DNA from: Papiliotrema nemorosa
Taxonomy: Eukaryota; Basidiomycota; Tremellomycetes; Tremellales; Rhynchogastremaceae
Direction: 5' to 3'
Assembly: GCA_032158125.1 (NCBI GenBank)
Contig: JASKOT010000004.1
Coordinates: 124,001-188,000 of the forward strand
Length of the DNA: 64,000 nucleotides
The first letter of the stretch is position 1. Every line of letters begins with the position of its first letter. Position numbers and translations under genes: made by a program. The notes under the pieces are model-generated. The model searched no databases and was not told the origin of the DNA. It worked only from the letters and a program-made list of their open reading frames with translations. Positions 13,117 to 24,446 of the stretch are shown one piece after another.

Positions 13117-13242
13117 AGAGTGTCAACAGTAGTAAACCAGTGTTGTCCTGTCCAGTATGAAAATGCGTCGTCATAATCCCGTATAGGTCCGGTCGCCTCG
13201 AGGACCTCCACCTGTTGGGCTGACCGGCTAACTCGGCAGAGG

Positions 13243-14742
13243 ATGATGTCGCCACCCAGATGTCCGGAGGGGTCGGGGCCATTTGACGCGACTGATCCAA
13301 AATGTTTTGGGATGATTATACCCACTCGGGGGGGACACATACCCACCATGACCCCCTCTCTCCCCCCCAGCATCATCACAGAGATCCTGTCGCACCTCTT
13401 ACCCCCTCTCCCACCTATCCCGGACCATCTCATCGCAAAGAGCCTCTTTGACAGGATCACCTTTCTCCCGCCAGACCCAGACGATCTAGACGCTTGGTTA
13501 TCACCCGCCCCACCTGTAGACGCTACTGTCAGTGAGGACTCCTCCAGGCCGCATATACTAGGGGACAGGTTGAAAAGGCTATACGATACGGGATACACCC
13601 TTGGACCAGTGTTGTACGCTCACGACGGTGAACACGTTCTTGCTAGATTACCCATCATCCCACAAGACTACCATCCCCAACCCCATCCACAGCAAGGCAC
13701 TTCGAGCTCATCTTCGCGTATCTTGCACAACGACACGGAACACGGGATAGACGTCATGTTCATACATGAATCCGAAGATCGCGGATGGGTATACCAATCT
13801 TCCAAACTCCCTTATAGCAACGATACCGATACCCTCTCCTGGTCCTCCATCGCAAGCTCCTTACCTACCACGCCCCCTGCACCAGCAGAAATGACTCCGG
13901 AAGAATACTGGAGAGACTTTGGCTCGCCCAAAGCAACGGGATACATCCATCCGGGGGGTATAGAAGGGGAAGAGGAGGAAGATGCTTATTGGGCTTTGTA
14001 TGCGCAAAGTGGGGGACAAAGTGGAGTGGGGACTAGGAATCAGTCTGTAGCGGATTTCGCTCAGATGCGAGATTCGACGACCCGACCTGAAGAGGAATCC
14101 GCGCTGAATCCCGGTCCGACACATACGAGATCCATGGAGGATCACAAGGAGGAAGACCTGGATGGACATGAAGGGGACCATGCGGTTTCAGGAAGAGTCA
14201 TGTGTGATCTACCGACACAAAACGGTACGCTCGACCCACTCGCCGCTCTCCTCTCGACTATCCCGGATAGAATCACGGAAAATCGCTCGAGGTCCAATAC
14301 CTTGCGTCGAAGTAGCGTCTCGTCCGAGTCGCCTAAGACCAGCAATAGAGAGACAAACGATCTACGTGATAAGATTCAAGGAGGGATTCAGAGTTCCTTG
14401 AGGAATGCTTGGATGGAATACACCAGGAACGCCGGTGAATCACACGAAGACTTGGAAATCAAGGCGATGTCTTGGTTAAGAATCGGGAGGGGAATTTTGG
14501 ATTCTACGTCTACTCCGGTCGGAGATGGTTTGATCAATGGGGAAGGTGGAGGCGTGGAAGAGAAAGTTGTACAGGCCAAAATGGAGGTATTGTGGGATAT
14601 GTTTGGAATGATCTCAACATTGGAAGTAGAGGTGGAAGAGCGAAAAGAGACTTTTTGGAGGTTGATGGAGGGGTGTGTCAAGAAATCGGTGGTGCCGGGC
14701 ATAGAGGAACAGAGATTGACACAGGAGATGTATTGGGAGTGA
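13243..14742 (+). CDS. Hypothetical protein, up to 499 aa
   Basis: One long frame without introns. Two starts are possible: ATG 13243, or ATG 13348 (MTPSLPPSIITEILSHL), which begins at the first well-formed helix and which I prefer. The N-terminal third looks folded (IITEILSHLLPPLPPIPDHL; later GIDVMFIHESEDRGWVYQS). The middle carries EEYWRDFGSPKATGYIHPGG followed by an acidic run and DAYWALYAQSGG. The C-terminal 130 residues are helical and Glu-rich. No signal peptide, membrane span or catalytic motif that I recognise. It is probably a conserved fungal hypothetical. It lies only 126 bp after the ADH stop and converges with the Pmp47 gene. Confidence 0.7.
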   Translation: MMSPPRCPEGSGPFDATDPKCFGMIIPTRGGHIPTMTPSLPPSIITEILSHLLPPLPPIPDHLIAKSLFDRITFLPPDPDDLDAWLSPAPPVDATVSEDSSRPHILGDRLKRLYDTGYTLGPVLYAHDGEHVLARLPIIPQDYHPQPHPQQGTSSSSSRILHNDTEHGIDVMFIHESEDRGWVYQSSKLPYSNDTDTLSWSSIASSLPTTPPAPAEMTPEEYWRDFGSPKATGYIHPGGIEGEEEEDAYWALYAQSGGQSGVGTRNQSVADFAQMRDSTTRPEEESALNPGPTHTRSMEDHKEEDLDGHEGDHAVSGRVMCDLPTQNGTLDPLAALLSTIPDRITENRSRSNTLRRSSVSSESPKTSNRETNDLRDKIQGGIQSSLRNAWMEYTRNAGESHEDLEIKAMSWLRIGRGILDSTSTPVGDGLINGEGGGVEEKVVQAKMEVLWDMFGMISTLEVEVEERKETFWRLMEGCVKKSVVPGIEEQRLTQEMYWE

Positions 14743-14957
14743 ATAGCGCACAGGAGACTGAGTGGAGTGTGGAGTGCATCTAACGAGGGGTAATGATATA
14801 GATCAAGGTCAATTGCGAGACCATTTACACATAATGCATAGCCTGGACCGGTCCACTGCCCCTTGACCCATTATTCACTACTCACGTGGAACTCGCCTGT
14901 TGGACTCTCTGCACTTCCGCTGTGTCGACAGCAGGGCACAAAGTCTGCTTCAGCTCC

Positions 14958-16456
14958 CTATCTCGAGGCAATCTTTCCTCCTCGAGTAGTGACCATGGCC
15001 AACTTGACAGCTTCAAAGATTCGTCTCTGAGCCACAAACAAGAAGGCAGCAGTCAACATGGACTGGATCAATTTCGGCAACAAGCCACCATACAATCCTA
15101 TACGTCAGTCCGCCCACTCATGCGGTTCCTCCATGCGATCTGTGCATCGACTCACCTTGGAGACCTTCTTTCTGGAGAATGTGCAGGACGGCAGAGAGGG
15201 AAGACTTGTATTTGTGCGTGGCGGCTTGTAGTCTTGATTTCACCACGATGTAGGGATACGTCGATCCTGTCGCTACGAGCTTGGATAGTGCTCCGAGGAT
15301 GAACATATCCCAGTCGGATAGGGCATTTCGGCCTGAAGCGGGGAGTCCTTTCTTAGATAGTAGGAGAGATGTCAATCGCTCGAATGTGGTGTACTGTAAT
15401 CAGCTTTTTATCCCATACAGTGATGATTGTCGGGAGCTCAATGGACAAAATCGGGAGCTTGGGCGCCAATGACTTAGCCAGGGACCAATAAATGATGGTG
15501 CACAGGTACGAAAGGTCGTAGGGAATGGGCATACCTGGATAACTGGGTTGATGACCAAGATCAAAGCTGGCCCAATACCTCTCCAGAACCCCTTGACTCC
15601 GTCCGTCTTGAGGATTCGAGCGATAGCATCCTTGGCGGACAATTTGACTTTTTGCGTCTGGCCATTGTTTAGGACTTCACCGGTTGCAGAGTCAGTCTTG
15701 GGGACAGTGACTGCATGGGCGGATTGGGCCGTCTGGACTGTCCAGATGGGATTCGTGGCGATGGTGGTGATTGAGCCTGGGGATTAGTTTTCCATTGTTT
15801 GGATGGTCTGTCTGGAAGTATGGAGAACAGTACGAGGACGAGTCGAATGGTAGAGTACAGACGTACCGGCAATGAGACCCGCCAAGATGCCCTCTCCGGT
15901 GGACAGGGCTTGATGTCCGGGTGTAGCCTTGCTTCGTCGTTTGATCAAAACAGATCTCGCTTCTTCGTCTGATAAGTCAGCGAGAGCACTTCATCATCGT
16001 CGTAGACAAGGATGAACGGGGACCTACAAAATCCATAGTAGACCCCGTTGGTGACGAGGATCCCAAATAGAGAGCTGGATAGACCAGAGTATAAACCGGC
16101 CAGACCTTCCTCTTTGAGTGTCTTTCGGATGGCTTCTGGGATGCTCTGGCGCTTCAGTCTGTGTCCCATCTCTCTTAAGTACCGCTACTGGAAGGAGAGT
16201 CGTGCAGGGACGGGAGAGAAGGCTCAGAAGGAGACTCACCAATTCTTCCTGCTTGGACTGGACCGCTGCTCGGGTGGAGAGATTGACCAAGGGGCTACGA
16301 TGGGTGAGCATCTTGCACATGACGCTGAAACCAAGTACACAGACTATGTCAATCCCTATTGCAGTCAGCACTTCTATGGATAAAGAACGGTAAACTCACC
16401 ATTGAGATGCAACCTCCTACGGCTCCGGCCGCTGCGTGGATGGCCGAGTCTCCCAT
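14958..16456 (-). CDS. Peroxisomal adenine nucleotide carrier, Pmp47/Ant1 type
   Basis: A mitochondrial-carrier-family protein of the Pmp47/SLC25A17 branch, which exchanges ATP and AMP across the peroxisomal membrane to support fatty-acid activation. Reading the minus strand: start MGDSAIHAAAGAVGGCIS, then PLVNLSTRAAVQSK (first carrier repeat), GLAGLYSGLSSSLFGILVTN, ATNPIWTVQTAQS (second repeat), GFWRGIGPALILVINPVIQ, FILGALSKLVATGSTYPY (third repeat, with the Pmp47-type TYPYI signature), and a C-terminus GLYGGLLPKLIQSMLTAAF ending IASR. Several introns. The junction before the first PL motif is uncertain: three readings keep frame and none gives the usual LTYPL. Its peroxisomal neighbours are catalase and the Pex11-like gene. 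Confidence 0.85.
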
Positions 16457-16786
16457 ATTGATCTCTCTGATAGACAAGGGATTATCTCAGGATGACAGTG
16501 TCTACGGCGATGTGTATCTGTGCGATATGATCCAGGCTCTAGCTTCGACTGAATGGGGATGTTGTCGGTCAAAGAAGAGAAGTGCAAGGTGAGGTGATCA
16601 CTCCAGACGACGGGTGTTCCGATGTCACTCGGGTATTACATTCTCTAACCGGACCACAATCTTTAATTTGACAATTTTCGACTTTTGACTCCTTCGCTCT
16701 TATCGGCTCACGCACACCACAGAGTGTGCTGAAGTCCCCTCAGGTCCTAAAATTCCCGACACTGCCGGGCAGTGATATGGTGTGGC
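16457..16786. other. Divergent promoter, Pmp47 carrier / GGQ rescue factor
   Basis: A 330-bp spacer between two genes transcribed away from each other. The part nearest the GGQ gene contains TTTAATTTGACAATTTTCG and is AT-rich, as expected for a core promoter. No other gene was seen. Confidence 0.4.
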
Positions 16787-17494
16787 ATGCCGAGATGCAC
16801 GACTCGATTACATGGGCAAATTTGGACGATCAGAAGACGCTCTACCATCTCGATCCATAAACGATCATTTGCAAGTTCATCGAGTCATCTCGGCAAAGCT
16901 CCAGACGAGTTACTTGGACTGAAAGAACTCTCTGAAGACACGCATCATCGTTTGGCGGAACAATGGGTAGCAGGGTTTGTGCTGGACGATATACCTAAAC
17001 GGTCATACGAAACTACCTATGCTCGATCATCCGGTCCAGGTGGACAGGTAGGTCCTTCTCAGAGGTTCGTATAAACAACGCTCATTCTCAGCATGTCAAT
17101 ACGACAAGCTCGAAAGCTGTCATCCGACTAGCGTTGCAACCTGCTTTGGGATCTTGGCTACCTAGGTATATCATGCCTCAACTACTGAGATCGGTGTGTC
17201 CATGTCAAATGTAGACCTGTCAACCTCGCTGAGACCTAGCCGCATTATGTAGCTTCACCACCTAGTCTTCTTGTGTCCTCCCAAGTGTCAAGAACGGCCT
17301 CGTCCAACGCTATCTCGGCTATGAAAGTGTTGCACGCGACGTTGCTACATGCTGCCAAGGCGCCTATCGTTGGTGAGACTTCAGGTGAACAGAAGGAAAA
17401 GGTCAAAGGGTTCATGGCTGCTGAGAAGGCTAAGAAGCGGTTGATCAAGGATAAGCAGAAGATGACCAAGGCTGGACGGAGGGGCGAGTGGTAG
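16787..17494 (+). CDS. Mitochondrial GGQ peptidyl-tRNA hydrolase (ICT1/Pth4 family)
   Basis: A class I release-factor-like protein lacking codon-recognition domains. It hydrolyses peptidyl-tRNA on stalled mitochondrial ribosomes. The N-terminus (MPRCTTRLHGQIWTIRRRST, then SIHKRSFASSSS) is Arg/Ser-rich with no acidic residues, typical of a mitochondrial targeting peptide. The catalytic motif ARSSGPGGQHVN is intact and is interrupted by an intron directly after the Gln codon. NTTSSKAVIRL follows, then a helical region, and the protein ends in the basic tail KAKKRLIKDKQKMTKAGRRG, like the ribosome-binding tail of ICT1. There are two clear introns, after GGQ and after PQLLRS. Length about 200 aa, normal for the family. 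Confidence 0.9.
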
Positions 17495-18278
17495 GCTATT
17501 GTATGCATCGAGTATATGGTGGAATGATAAAGACGTGGCATTATTTGGCAAGGTAGTCCGGTGGCAAAACGTTTCACCGACGTCACCTTGCTTCCATCCC
17601 ATCGTCATCGATCATCATTGCTCCTTCGCCTCGCTCGCCCCCTGTCATTCTACTGGAATCAACACGCATCCGGGCCCGGACGAGGCAGATCTGGCGAATA
17701 AGATAAGATAGAGGAAAGCAGCTCGTGAGTGACCATCCACCCTTGGTCGGGACAATGGGATGCATCGTCGGGAAAGATGGTCGCGCACAGACGAAAAGGG
17801 AGAAAAAAAAAAAACACAGGGGGGGGAAAACTTCCTTGATGACGACGATGGGGATGAATGGTGGTCCTTCCACCGACATTTTGTTTGGCGCGCTGCCCAC
17901 CCAAAACCCCCCTTTTCCATCCGTGGTAGCCCTCCCGACCATGCTTGACATCCCATGCATGGATCCAAAGAGAATGGAGAGCTGACCTAGTGGTTTTTAC
18001 CTCTCGATCCCGGTTGCTTATTCATCGACACCTATCACATCACGCGATCCTCTTTCCTCCGTCCACCATCTCAGGCCACTCTATCGCCTCTGAACACTGG
18101 GCGACCCCAACGGTCCTTTTGACTGCCCCTCGCCCTTGACCTTGTGTATATCCCCCTCGGCTTGCATACGCTGCGATACCCGTTCGTTCGCGTTGTTATT
18201 GCAGTCATACTCGCCTTGCCACTGGGGCGAAAGTCTTCCTCATTGTATCGATACTAGCTCGAAACTTTCACTATTAAA
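17495..18278. other. Leader/promoter region of the bZIP gene
   Basis: 784 bp with no supported gene. It contains an A-run followed by a G-run (about 17806-17826) and a strongly pyrimidine-rich part (about 17990-18250), as in long fungal 5' leaders. A stretch ending TTATTGCAG near 18205 could be the acceptor of a leader intron. Short frames on both strands here are not convincing. Confidence 0.4.
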
Positions 18279-20690
18279 ATGACGGCAGTCGCCCCTCCTC
18301 CTGCTCAGATACCCACGGGGGTACCTTCTAACCGTGAGCACCCTACAGAGGCGCATGGTGCAGTTGCTGACACCTCAGCGTCTCGTCCCACGTCGAGTGC
18401 GTCGAACAAACCCGAATCGAGAAAGACGAGCGCAGAGCCTCGCCCTACCGTTGCCATCTCGGCACCATCTGCCGATCAAGTCAAGAAAGAAGAAGGTGAG
18501 TCATTGGTCTGCGCGTTTCATCCTCGTCGTGGTCATGGCTCTGGCAATGCCTCAAAATGGCGTCTCCTTTGCTCGATGGGGTGGTGAAAGGACAGCCGAA
18601 ACGACCTCTTGCCCACCTTCTCATGACTGTCATAATCGCTTCTGGGCCAAAAACGACAGAACACCCCTTCAACTGAGGCCTCTCGTCTCGTGCATCCCCC
18701 TCTTCGTCATCACTCTCTTCTGTTTTGTCATCATCTCTCCGCTCTCACCATGACGTCCGCTCCCAATCCCCCTCATGTATACGCCGATATGACCCATTTC
18801 CTCAATCTCCACTGTCTCAGCACTGGACAAGGCATCTTGGAGGATTACAAGCTGACGCCACATTCTCTCATATCGTTCACATCCTCGCCTTCCCCCATTA
18901 TCCTCCACGATGGCTTCCTCTCACCCGCACCCGCTTTTCCCATCGACGCCCTCTCGACTCACCTTGCTCCAACCTCTCGCGCACCATCGCCTCTCGCTCT
19001 CCCTTTTCATTCTGTGTTCCACCTCGATATCAACAACAACATTACCACTCTCGACGAAACAGCCAAATCACCAAAAACCGAAACCACCGCACCACCTGCT
19101 GCCGCAGCAGAAGCTCACCGAGCTCAACGACCTCCGCCTCGTCCTCATGCGGCCTTCAAGTCGACTTTTGACCTGGAACCCAACCCATTCGAACAATCCT
19201 TCTCTCGCTCGTCTCACCACTCCAACTCGTCTTCTTCCGAGGACCGCAACACACCACCCAGGGGAACAGACGCCACCGCGATCAAGCACAATGCGCTACC
19301 CCCACTCTCGTCTCTCACTTCGCCTGCTGCGGCTGATCCGAGTCAGTTCCCATGGCTTGCATCCCAGTCTCTGAGAACGGGACCATTGAGTCCGGCAATG
19401 TTGGCTGGACCTCAGGGTCATGCGCAAAATGGAACGAGAAATGGGCAGAATGGCGACACGAATGTCCAAGAAGGAGGAGCTTTCGACTCGACTACATTCA
19501 GGACGGGTTTCACTCCTGGTACTGGATCCGGATTCACACCTAGCTACTCGTCACTCATGGGCAACAACTTTGCGAGCTCCCTACCAATGCCCTCGCCAAA
19601 TACTGCTGCATTTTTGAATATGGTTACCAACTCGACACCTTTGGGGGAGAGTGGCGATGCGACCCAGAATGGCACTGGACAACCGCATCTTCAGCCAGGG
19701 CAAACTGGACCCGATGGTCAACCTCTTCACCCACCTACCGCCATTCCACCACATATGCAACCTCACCATGGTTTGTCTCACCTCGGAGCACACGCTCAAG
19801 GAGATGGGCAACAACAGGATACCATTACGCCTGGTACCCTGTCCGCCTTGACAGGTGTATTCAACGACATGAACCGCGGTGCTCAAATTCAACATCCACC
19901 TATGAATGGCCAGGTCGTGCCTCCCCAATTCTTCCAACCCAACATGCATCACCCGCAAGGACCGCCTCCACCTGCCATGCCGCCCCACGGCGTGCCAGGT
20001 GTGGATTTTGCTCAACAGACCGCCAATGCGGCTTCTCAAGCTGCCAATGGTCTTTTCCTCCTTTCTCAAGCTCACCAAGAGCTGTCGAAACGCGAAGAGG
20101 AAGGTCGTGGTCCGCCTCTTTCAGGTAAAAAGGGCGGAGTGAACGCTGCCAACATCCCTCGCCCGCCGACCAACACTACAGGAAGTAAGAGGAAGAGCGA
20201 CGCGGGACCTGCCAAAGGGACAAAGAAGGGCAAGAAGAATAACGGTGGGGCAAACGCATCGCTCAATTCTCCGCCCAATAGCGGCATACAGCCCGGTCTG
20301 GCTTCGAGTAAAGGAGACAGTGCTAGTCCGAACTTTGAGATGGACATGGACAGTGAAGACGAGGAAGCGAGGATTGCTCGTGGCGGAAAGCCTGAGACGG
20401 AAGAGGAGAAGAGGAAAAATTTCCTGGAAAGGAATCGACAGGGTAAGCGTGTTTCTAGCGCTGGAAAAGGCTCTGTCTGACTCGTAGCCGCATTGAAATG
20501 TCGACAACGTAAAAAGGCTTGGTTGCAGGAACTGCAACAAAAAGTCGAACAGCTCACAGTGGAGAATGAGAGGTTGCAACAGACGATCGGAGGTCTGCAC
20601 GATGAGGTTGGAAGGTTGAGCTCGATCCTGATGCAACACCGAGATTGCGGATTGGGCGTGCCAGCGGGGTACGGTCGACCTATCCGGTAA
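18279..20690 (+). CDS. Atf1/CREB-type bZIP transcription factor
   Basis: A nuclear stress-response regulator of the fission yeast Atf1 type, normally a target of the Hog1/Sty1 kinase. Exon 1 (18279 to about 18495) encodes a Ser/Pro-rich segment ending KKEE. The main exon contains FDLEPNPFEQSFSRS, RTGPLSPAMLAGPQ and TGFTPGTGSGFTPSYSS with MPSPNTAAF, which match the Aft1 osmotic-stress and recombination-activating regions including SP/TP sites. The bZIP is split by an intron near 20442-20487: EEKRKNFLERNRQ joins AALKCRQRKKAWLQELQQ, followed by Leu heptads (VEQLTVENERLQQTIGGL). The first intron is ambiguous. Frame and the poorly coding look of 18764-19100 favour an acceptor near 19107, giving an intron of about 610 bp, with a second possible ATG at 18750. 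Confidence 0.88.
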
Positions 20691-20814
20691 TCAGTCAGCA
20701 CACCAAAACGAACCGTACCAGTCAGCTTCACCTTGTCTCCCCGGCTCGAATCCTCCATTCCGCCTATATCGTCGTGACCAATTGTATCGCCTAGGATTTT
20801 ATCTCTCATTTTCG

Positions 20815-20861
<47 letters not shown>

Positions 20862-21086
20862 TCACGTATTCGCCCCCGCCCCCCGATCGTCATTGTCTCG
20901 TGTTCGTAGTATTTCGGGAAATTTTCAGTGATAAACATGCATCATGTGTCAGTATGTATAGATACTTCGTAATCTTGGGTGGTACAACTGTGCATGGTAT
21001 ACGACTCTTGCGTCTGTGGACGTAAATGCGGGGTAGAATCATAAGCGCTCGTTTGGCGAAGGGTGGATAGGATAGTGTGGGACAGT
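20691..21086. other. Convergent 3' spacer with CT microsatellite
   Basis: The region between the 3' ends of the bZIP and dynein-light-chain genes. Apart from the CT tract (listed separately) and a C-run near 20875, I see no gene. It must contain both transcription ends. Confidence 0.4.
20818..20858 (+). repeat. (CT)n microsatellite, about 20 units
   Basis: An uninterrupted CT dinucleotide run of 41 bases, 128 bp after the bZIP stop codon and so probably in its 3' UTR or terminator. No such tract occurs elsewhere in the window. Confidence 0.95.
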
Positions 21087-21852
21087 CTAGACGACTCGGA
21101 CGGCAAATGCGACGCAGACGACTATGATCGAGTCCTGGACATCAGCATCACTTTCGAAAGTGGACCAGCCTGGCATACGTCGAGCAGGAAGGAAGGTTAT
21201 ACGCACATTGCTGTAGATTTCTTGAATGACGGCGTCTGTGTCTTCCCAATGGCATGACATGTCTGCTCTGCTCATCAGCCACAAATCCGATTGGATCTAT
21301 GTTTGAGGAGGGCGAGAAGCAATACATACCGTCCTGCTTGACCTAGGTTCTCAGAGAGGGTCGTGGTGACGATATACTTGAAACCTTTCGGTTCAATCTC
21401 TATCATCCTAGCTTTGACTTTCTACCTCATCAGCTGACTGGCCTTTACGAGGTTTTGTCATGGGGTTGTGACGGACATCTGAGATGTCTTTGGAATACGA
21501 TGCCATCCGCCTTTTATCGCTCGAGTCCCACGTCGCGCCTGAGATTTAGCACGATGAGTCGATAATGCACCAGTATGTGGTAATCACCCGTCAGTGAGCT
21601 ATTTAGGAGCTGTATCGTCAATGGTTGTAGGTCGAGTGAGGATGTACAGTACGCACCGATTTCATGTATGGTCTGAGATGATGGTCCGGGAATCTGGCTG
21701 TCAGCTCAAACCTTCGCCCCGCGCATTCAGAGTGCGATTCGATTCAGGCAGAGAGATACTGACTTCTGTTTGGACGGAGTGGATGCTCCTGATCTCGATC
21801 CCGATGCTATAGCTGGAGGAGGGGAAAGAGCCCCATTCAACCTTGACGACAT
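21087..21852 (-). CDS. Tctex1-family dynein light chain (DYNLT2B-like)
   Basis: A small dynein accessory subunit of the Tctex1 fold. On the minus strand it starts MSSRLNGALSPPPAIASGSR (disordered) and continues RFPDHHLRPYMKS and GATWDSSDKRRMASYSKD. The conserved core follows: MIEIEPKGFKYIVTTTLSEN, LGQAGRADMSCHWEDTDAV and IQEIYSNDSIIVVCVAFAVR. The pattern of KYIV, a GQ-x-G turn, Cys-x-Trp-(x)-D-TD, then an aromatic-Asn-DS and a hydrophobic final strand matches Tctex1d2 better than DYNLT1. About five introns of 45-70 bp. Length about 125-130 aa. It shares a 299-bp divergent promoter with the Pex11-like gene. Confidence 0.75.
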
Positions 21853-22151
21853 GGCAAAGTGCCGATTCCTATAGCTGTATAGCTCGTTCAGGCGCTTTCG
21901 AGGTGACCTGTCCTATCGATTGATTATCTTTAACGGGGGTGAACCAAGGTATCGGTGTATCTCGTCTCTCAATACTGCTCTTGTGCTGGAGTCTGTTGTC
22001 GGGCAAGAGTGAGTGAAAGATGTTGGCTGCAGTCGAGTTGAATGTCCAACACGCGGGGGACCAGTCGACGCGACCCACCCAGCAAAAGATCAACATTCGT
22101 TCTCTAAGATTACCCTTCATCTCTTTCTCTGGTCAAGATTCCAATCCGCCA

Positions 22152-23898
22152 ATGTCGACATCTACCAGTACACACTCTCGACAATCTAGCGCTTCTTCCA
22201 CATCTTTCCATTCTCTCCCTTCTGTGCGGAAACTCCCTTCGACGGTAATTTACACGCCGCCTTCCCCTCCCAGCTCTGGAAATTCCCCTTCCCCATCCCG
22301 ACCACTCTCGCCTTCTACCTCTCCCCCTTTGGGCGTATCACCCCGGATCGAGATAGAAGAGATACATCGGGATCCGTGGATCGATCTCAACCCCTCAGGA
22401 CATCACTCGAAGCTTGCTCAAGTCCAGGTCGTTTTTGAGGCTGGACCGGGAATGGAAGATTCATTATCCGGTATGGAAGCTAGTTGGAGGACCGATAAAG
22501 ACGACTCAACATTGCGACATCGACATGCCACAAGCTCAGAATCCACTGAATATGGAGGTATGGGGTATCCTAATGACTCGCACGACCAAGCATCCTCGTC
22601 GAAAATGAGCATGTGGGAACCGCCAATACGTCTCGGAGAAGGATCATCGGGTCCTCTCAACATTGAACCGTCTCGAGCTTCATTATCCCGCCTTCGAATG
22701 TATGATACGAGTGGTGCAGGGTATATGGTTCCGATACCTGTGCCTGTTCCCGTCAATGCACGAAGCAAAGGCAAGGGCCGTTTGCCCACGGCTGTACTGG
22801 CAGAAATGACAGCGACGAGTAATGGACGAGATAAAGTCTTGGTGCGTGGTTCTCATCCCGCGGATGGTAGGGATCCACTGTTGACGGAGCAGAAATGCGT
22901 GCAATATTCTTTGAGGACTTATCTGTACCTCTTGTCGATCATAGCGAGGGTCAGACCATTGTCGAGATGGTTCAAGGCGAATCAAAAACGGATGAAGATG
23001 GCCACCTCGGGTCTATCCCTGACGCGGTGAGTTGAAGGTCTTCAAGGGTCTCGATCTAGTGGAGTGGATTCCGGGAGAACGATACTCCTGAAGGTAAAGA
23101 GACCTCAGGATGGAATTTCCCTCTCGCCCTGGTTCAGTCCAAGCAGGAGACGGCTCTTTCTTCTCTGACCGCTCATTCACCGCAGAGGGAATCCGTCACG
23201 AGCATATGCTGACCATGTAGGAAATGCCTCCTTTTGACCAACTCCCTACATCCCCTATCCGCGCTTCTGTCGCCAGAGCCCATGTCTGCAAGTACGATGT
23301 TCATGCACTTGATCGACCTTCTCGGAGCGTGGTCGGATGACGTATATTGTTTGTACAAGCTGGGAATAGTAGGCAAGAAGACGGGCAAGAAGGCGGACAC
23401 TTGGGCAAAGTGAGCAATCCACCTCAATTTAGTCCTATCCCAGTCTCCCTTCCTCGTCAAGCCTAATCTCATTTCGAAACCTTTGCATCCTGCTGAGACC
23501 AGTCGCTTCTGGTTCTTGACCACCCTGATGGGATTATACAAACTCCATCTAAAGACAGTCCCCTCCCTCAAAAGGCGCATAATGGAGGTACCAAGTGCGG
23601 TGGACGATGAGAAGACGGTCAAGGAGTTGAAGGATGCAAAGTGGACAAATAGGAAGCTTCTCGCGGATCTGATCTTCGTCTGTGAGTTGCACATCTCCGG
23701 GCCGCCCGACAGCGAAAAAAGGAAGGAGATTGATTCCAGCATACGATATATTCGATGTGGGATGGTTCAGTGAACCAGTGCATTGTTTGACGGGTCTTGC
23801 GGCCGCCTTGATCTCGTGAGTCTCTTAGAAGCGCAATGGTGTGAGCGACAGCTGATGACAGTACGAGCAAAGTGTACGACAAACACTCGAGATCTTGA
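22152..23898 (+). CDS. Pex11-like peroxisomal membrane protein with long N-terminal extension
   Basis: Pex11 proteins elongate peroxisomes before division. The first exon (22152-23026) encodes about 290 residues that are Ser/Pro-rich at first and later KCVQYSLRTYLYLLSIIARV, an amphipathic helix like the membrane-shaping helix of the family. Later exons give TRKCLLLTNSLHPLSALLS, LLGAWSDDVYCLYKLGIVGK, RFWFLTTLMGLYKLHLKT and KLLADLIFVSYDIFDVGWF, then a Gly/Ala-rich hydrophobic segment, ending YDKHSRS. The order (helix, LYKLG, FW-xx-LY, DLIFxxYDIFD, C-terminal hydrophobic segment) is that of Pex11. Four introns. An upstream in-frame ATG at 22020 exists; I prefer 22152. Ordinary Pex11 lacks the long Ser/Pro-rich extension. 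Confidence 0.65.
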
Positions 23899-24446
23899 CT
23901 TTTGAGTATGCAATAAGTGATGACTACTATTCTTGGTCGTAACTCGAGTTAATAAGCGGATGATCGCGCAGGGAGAGCACCAAGGGAGAGCACCAACACA
24001 AGGGTTCACGAGGGAACTGTCAAAGCAGCCACAAACAGACTCTTTCCCCCAATTGTGACGCTGCAAGCGCCCAACTGTTCTTCGCTTTCGGGGTCACCTG
24101 CCATTCATAGTCGGGGCGGAGCTGCGATATCAGCGTATCTGACGCCCTGCTGACTATCTGCGCACATCTCCACGATTTCAAATAGGGTTGCTTCCAGCTG
24201 GAAGAGATCACTGTAACTCAGACGCATCTACCCGCCTCCAGCTTTACCTCCCCATTCACTTCAGGCCAAATCTCGTCAACATAGCTTGCCGCTCACTGCG
24301 ATGAATTGTTGTGATACACTCCAGGCGTGAGGGTAAAAGAGTAAGTTTGAGTCTCGAACAAACATGAGTGGCGAAGGTATACATGGGCTGGTCAAGTCGA
24401 TGAACATCGATTCGTACAGGACTTTTACGGAATCGGACTATAAAGT
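23899..24446. other. Convergent 3' spacer
   Basis: 548 bp between the 3' ends of the Pex11-like and copper-transporter genes. It contains a short direct repeat (GGGAGAGCACCAA twice, near 23971-23996). Frames of about 60-130 codons overlap on the minus strand without a recognisable domain. Confidence 0.35.

Noticed and set aside
17806..17826. Poly-A/poly-G run considered as a transposon tail
   Set aside because: No target-site duplication or element body is adjacent; it looks like a simple homopolymer in a leader region.
20072..20938. 288-codon minus-strand frame opposite the bZIP gene
   Set aside because: A shadow of the bZIP exon, partly translating the CT microsatellite into an Arg/Glu repeat.
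23971..23996. GGGAGAGCACCAA direct repeat considered as a CRISPR-like or att repeat
   Set aside because: Only two adjacent short copies in a eukaryotic 3' spacer; a local slippage duplication is sufficient.
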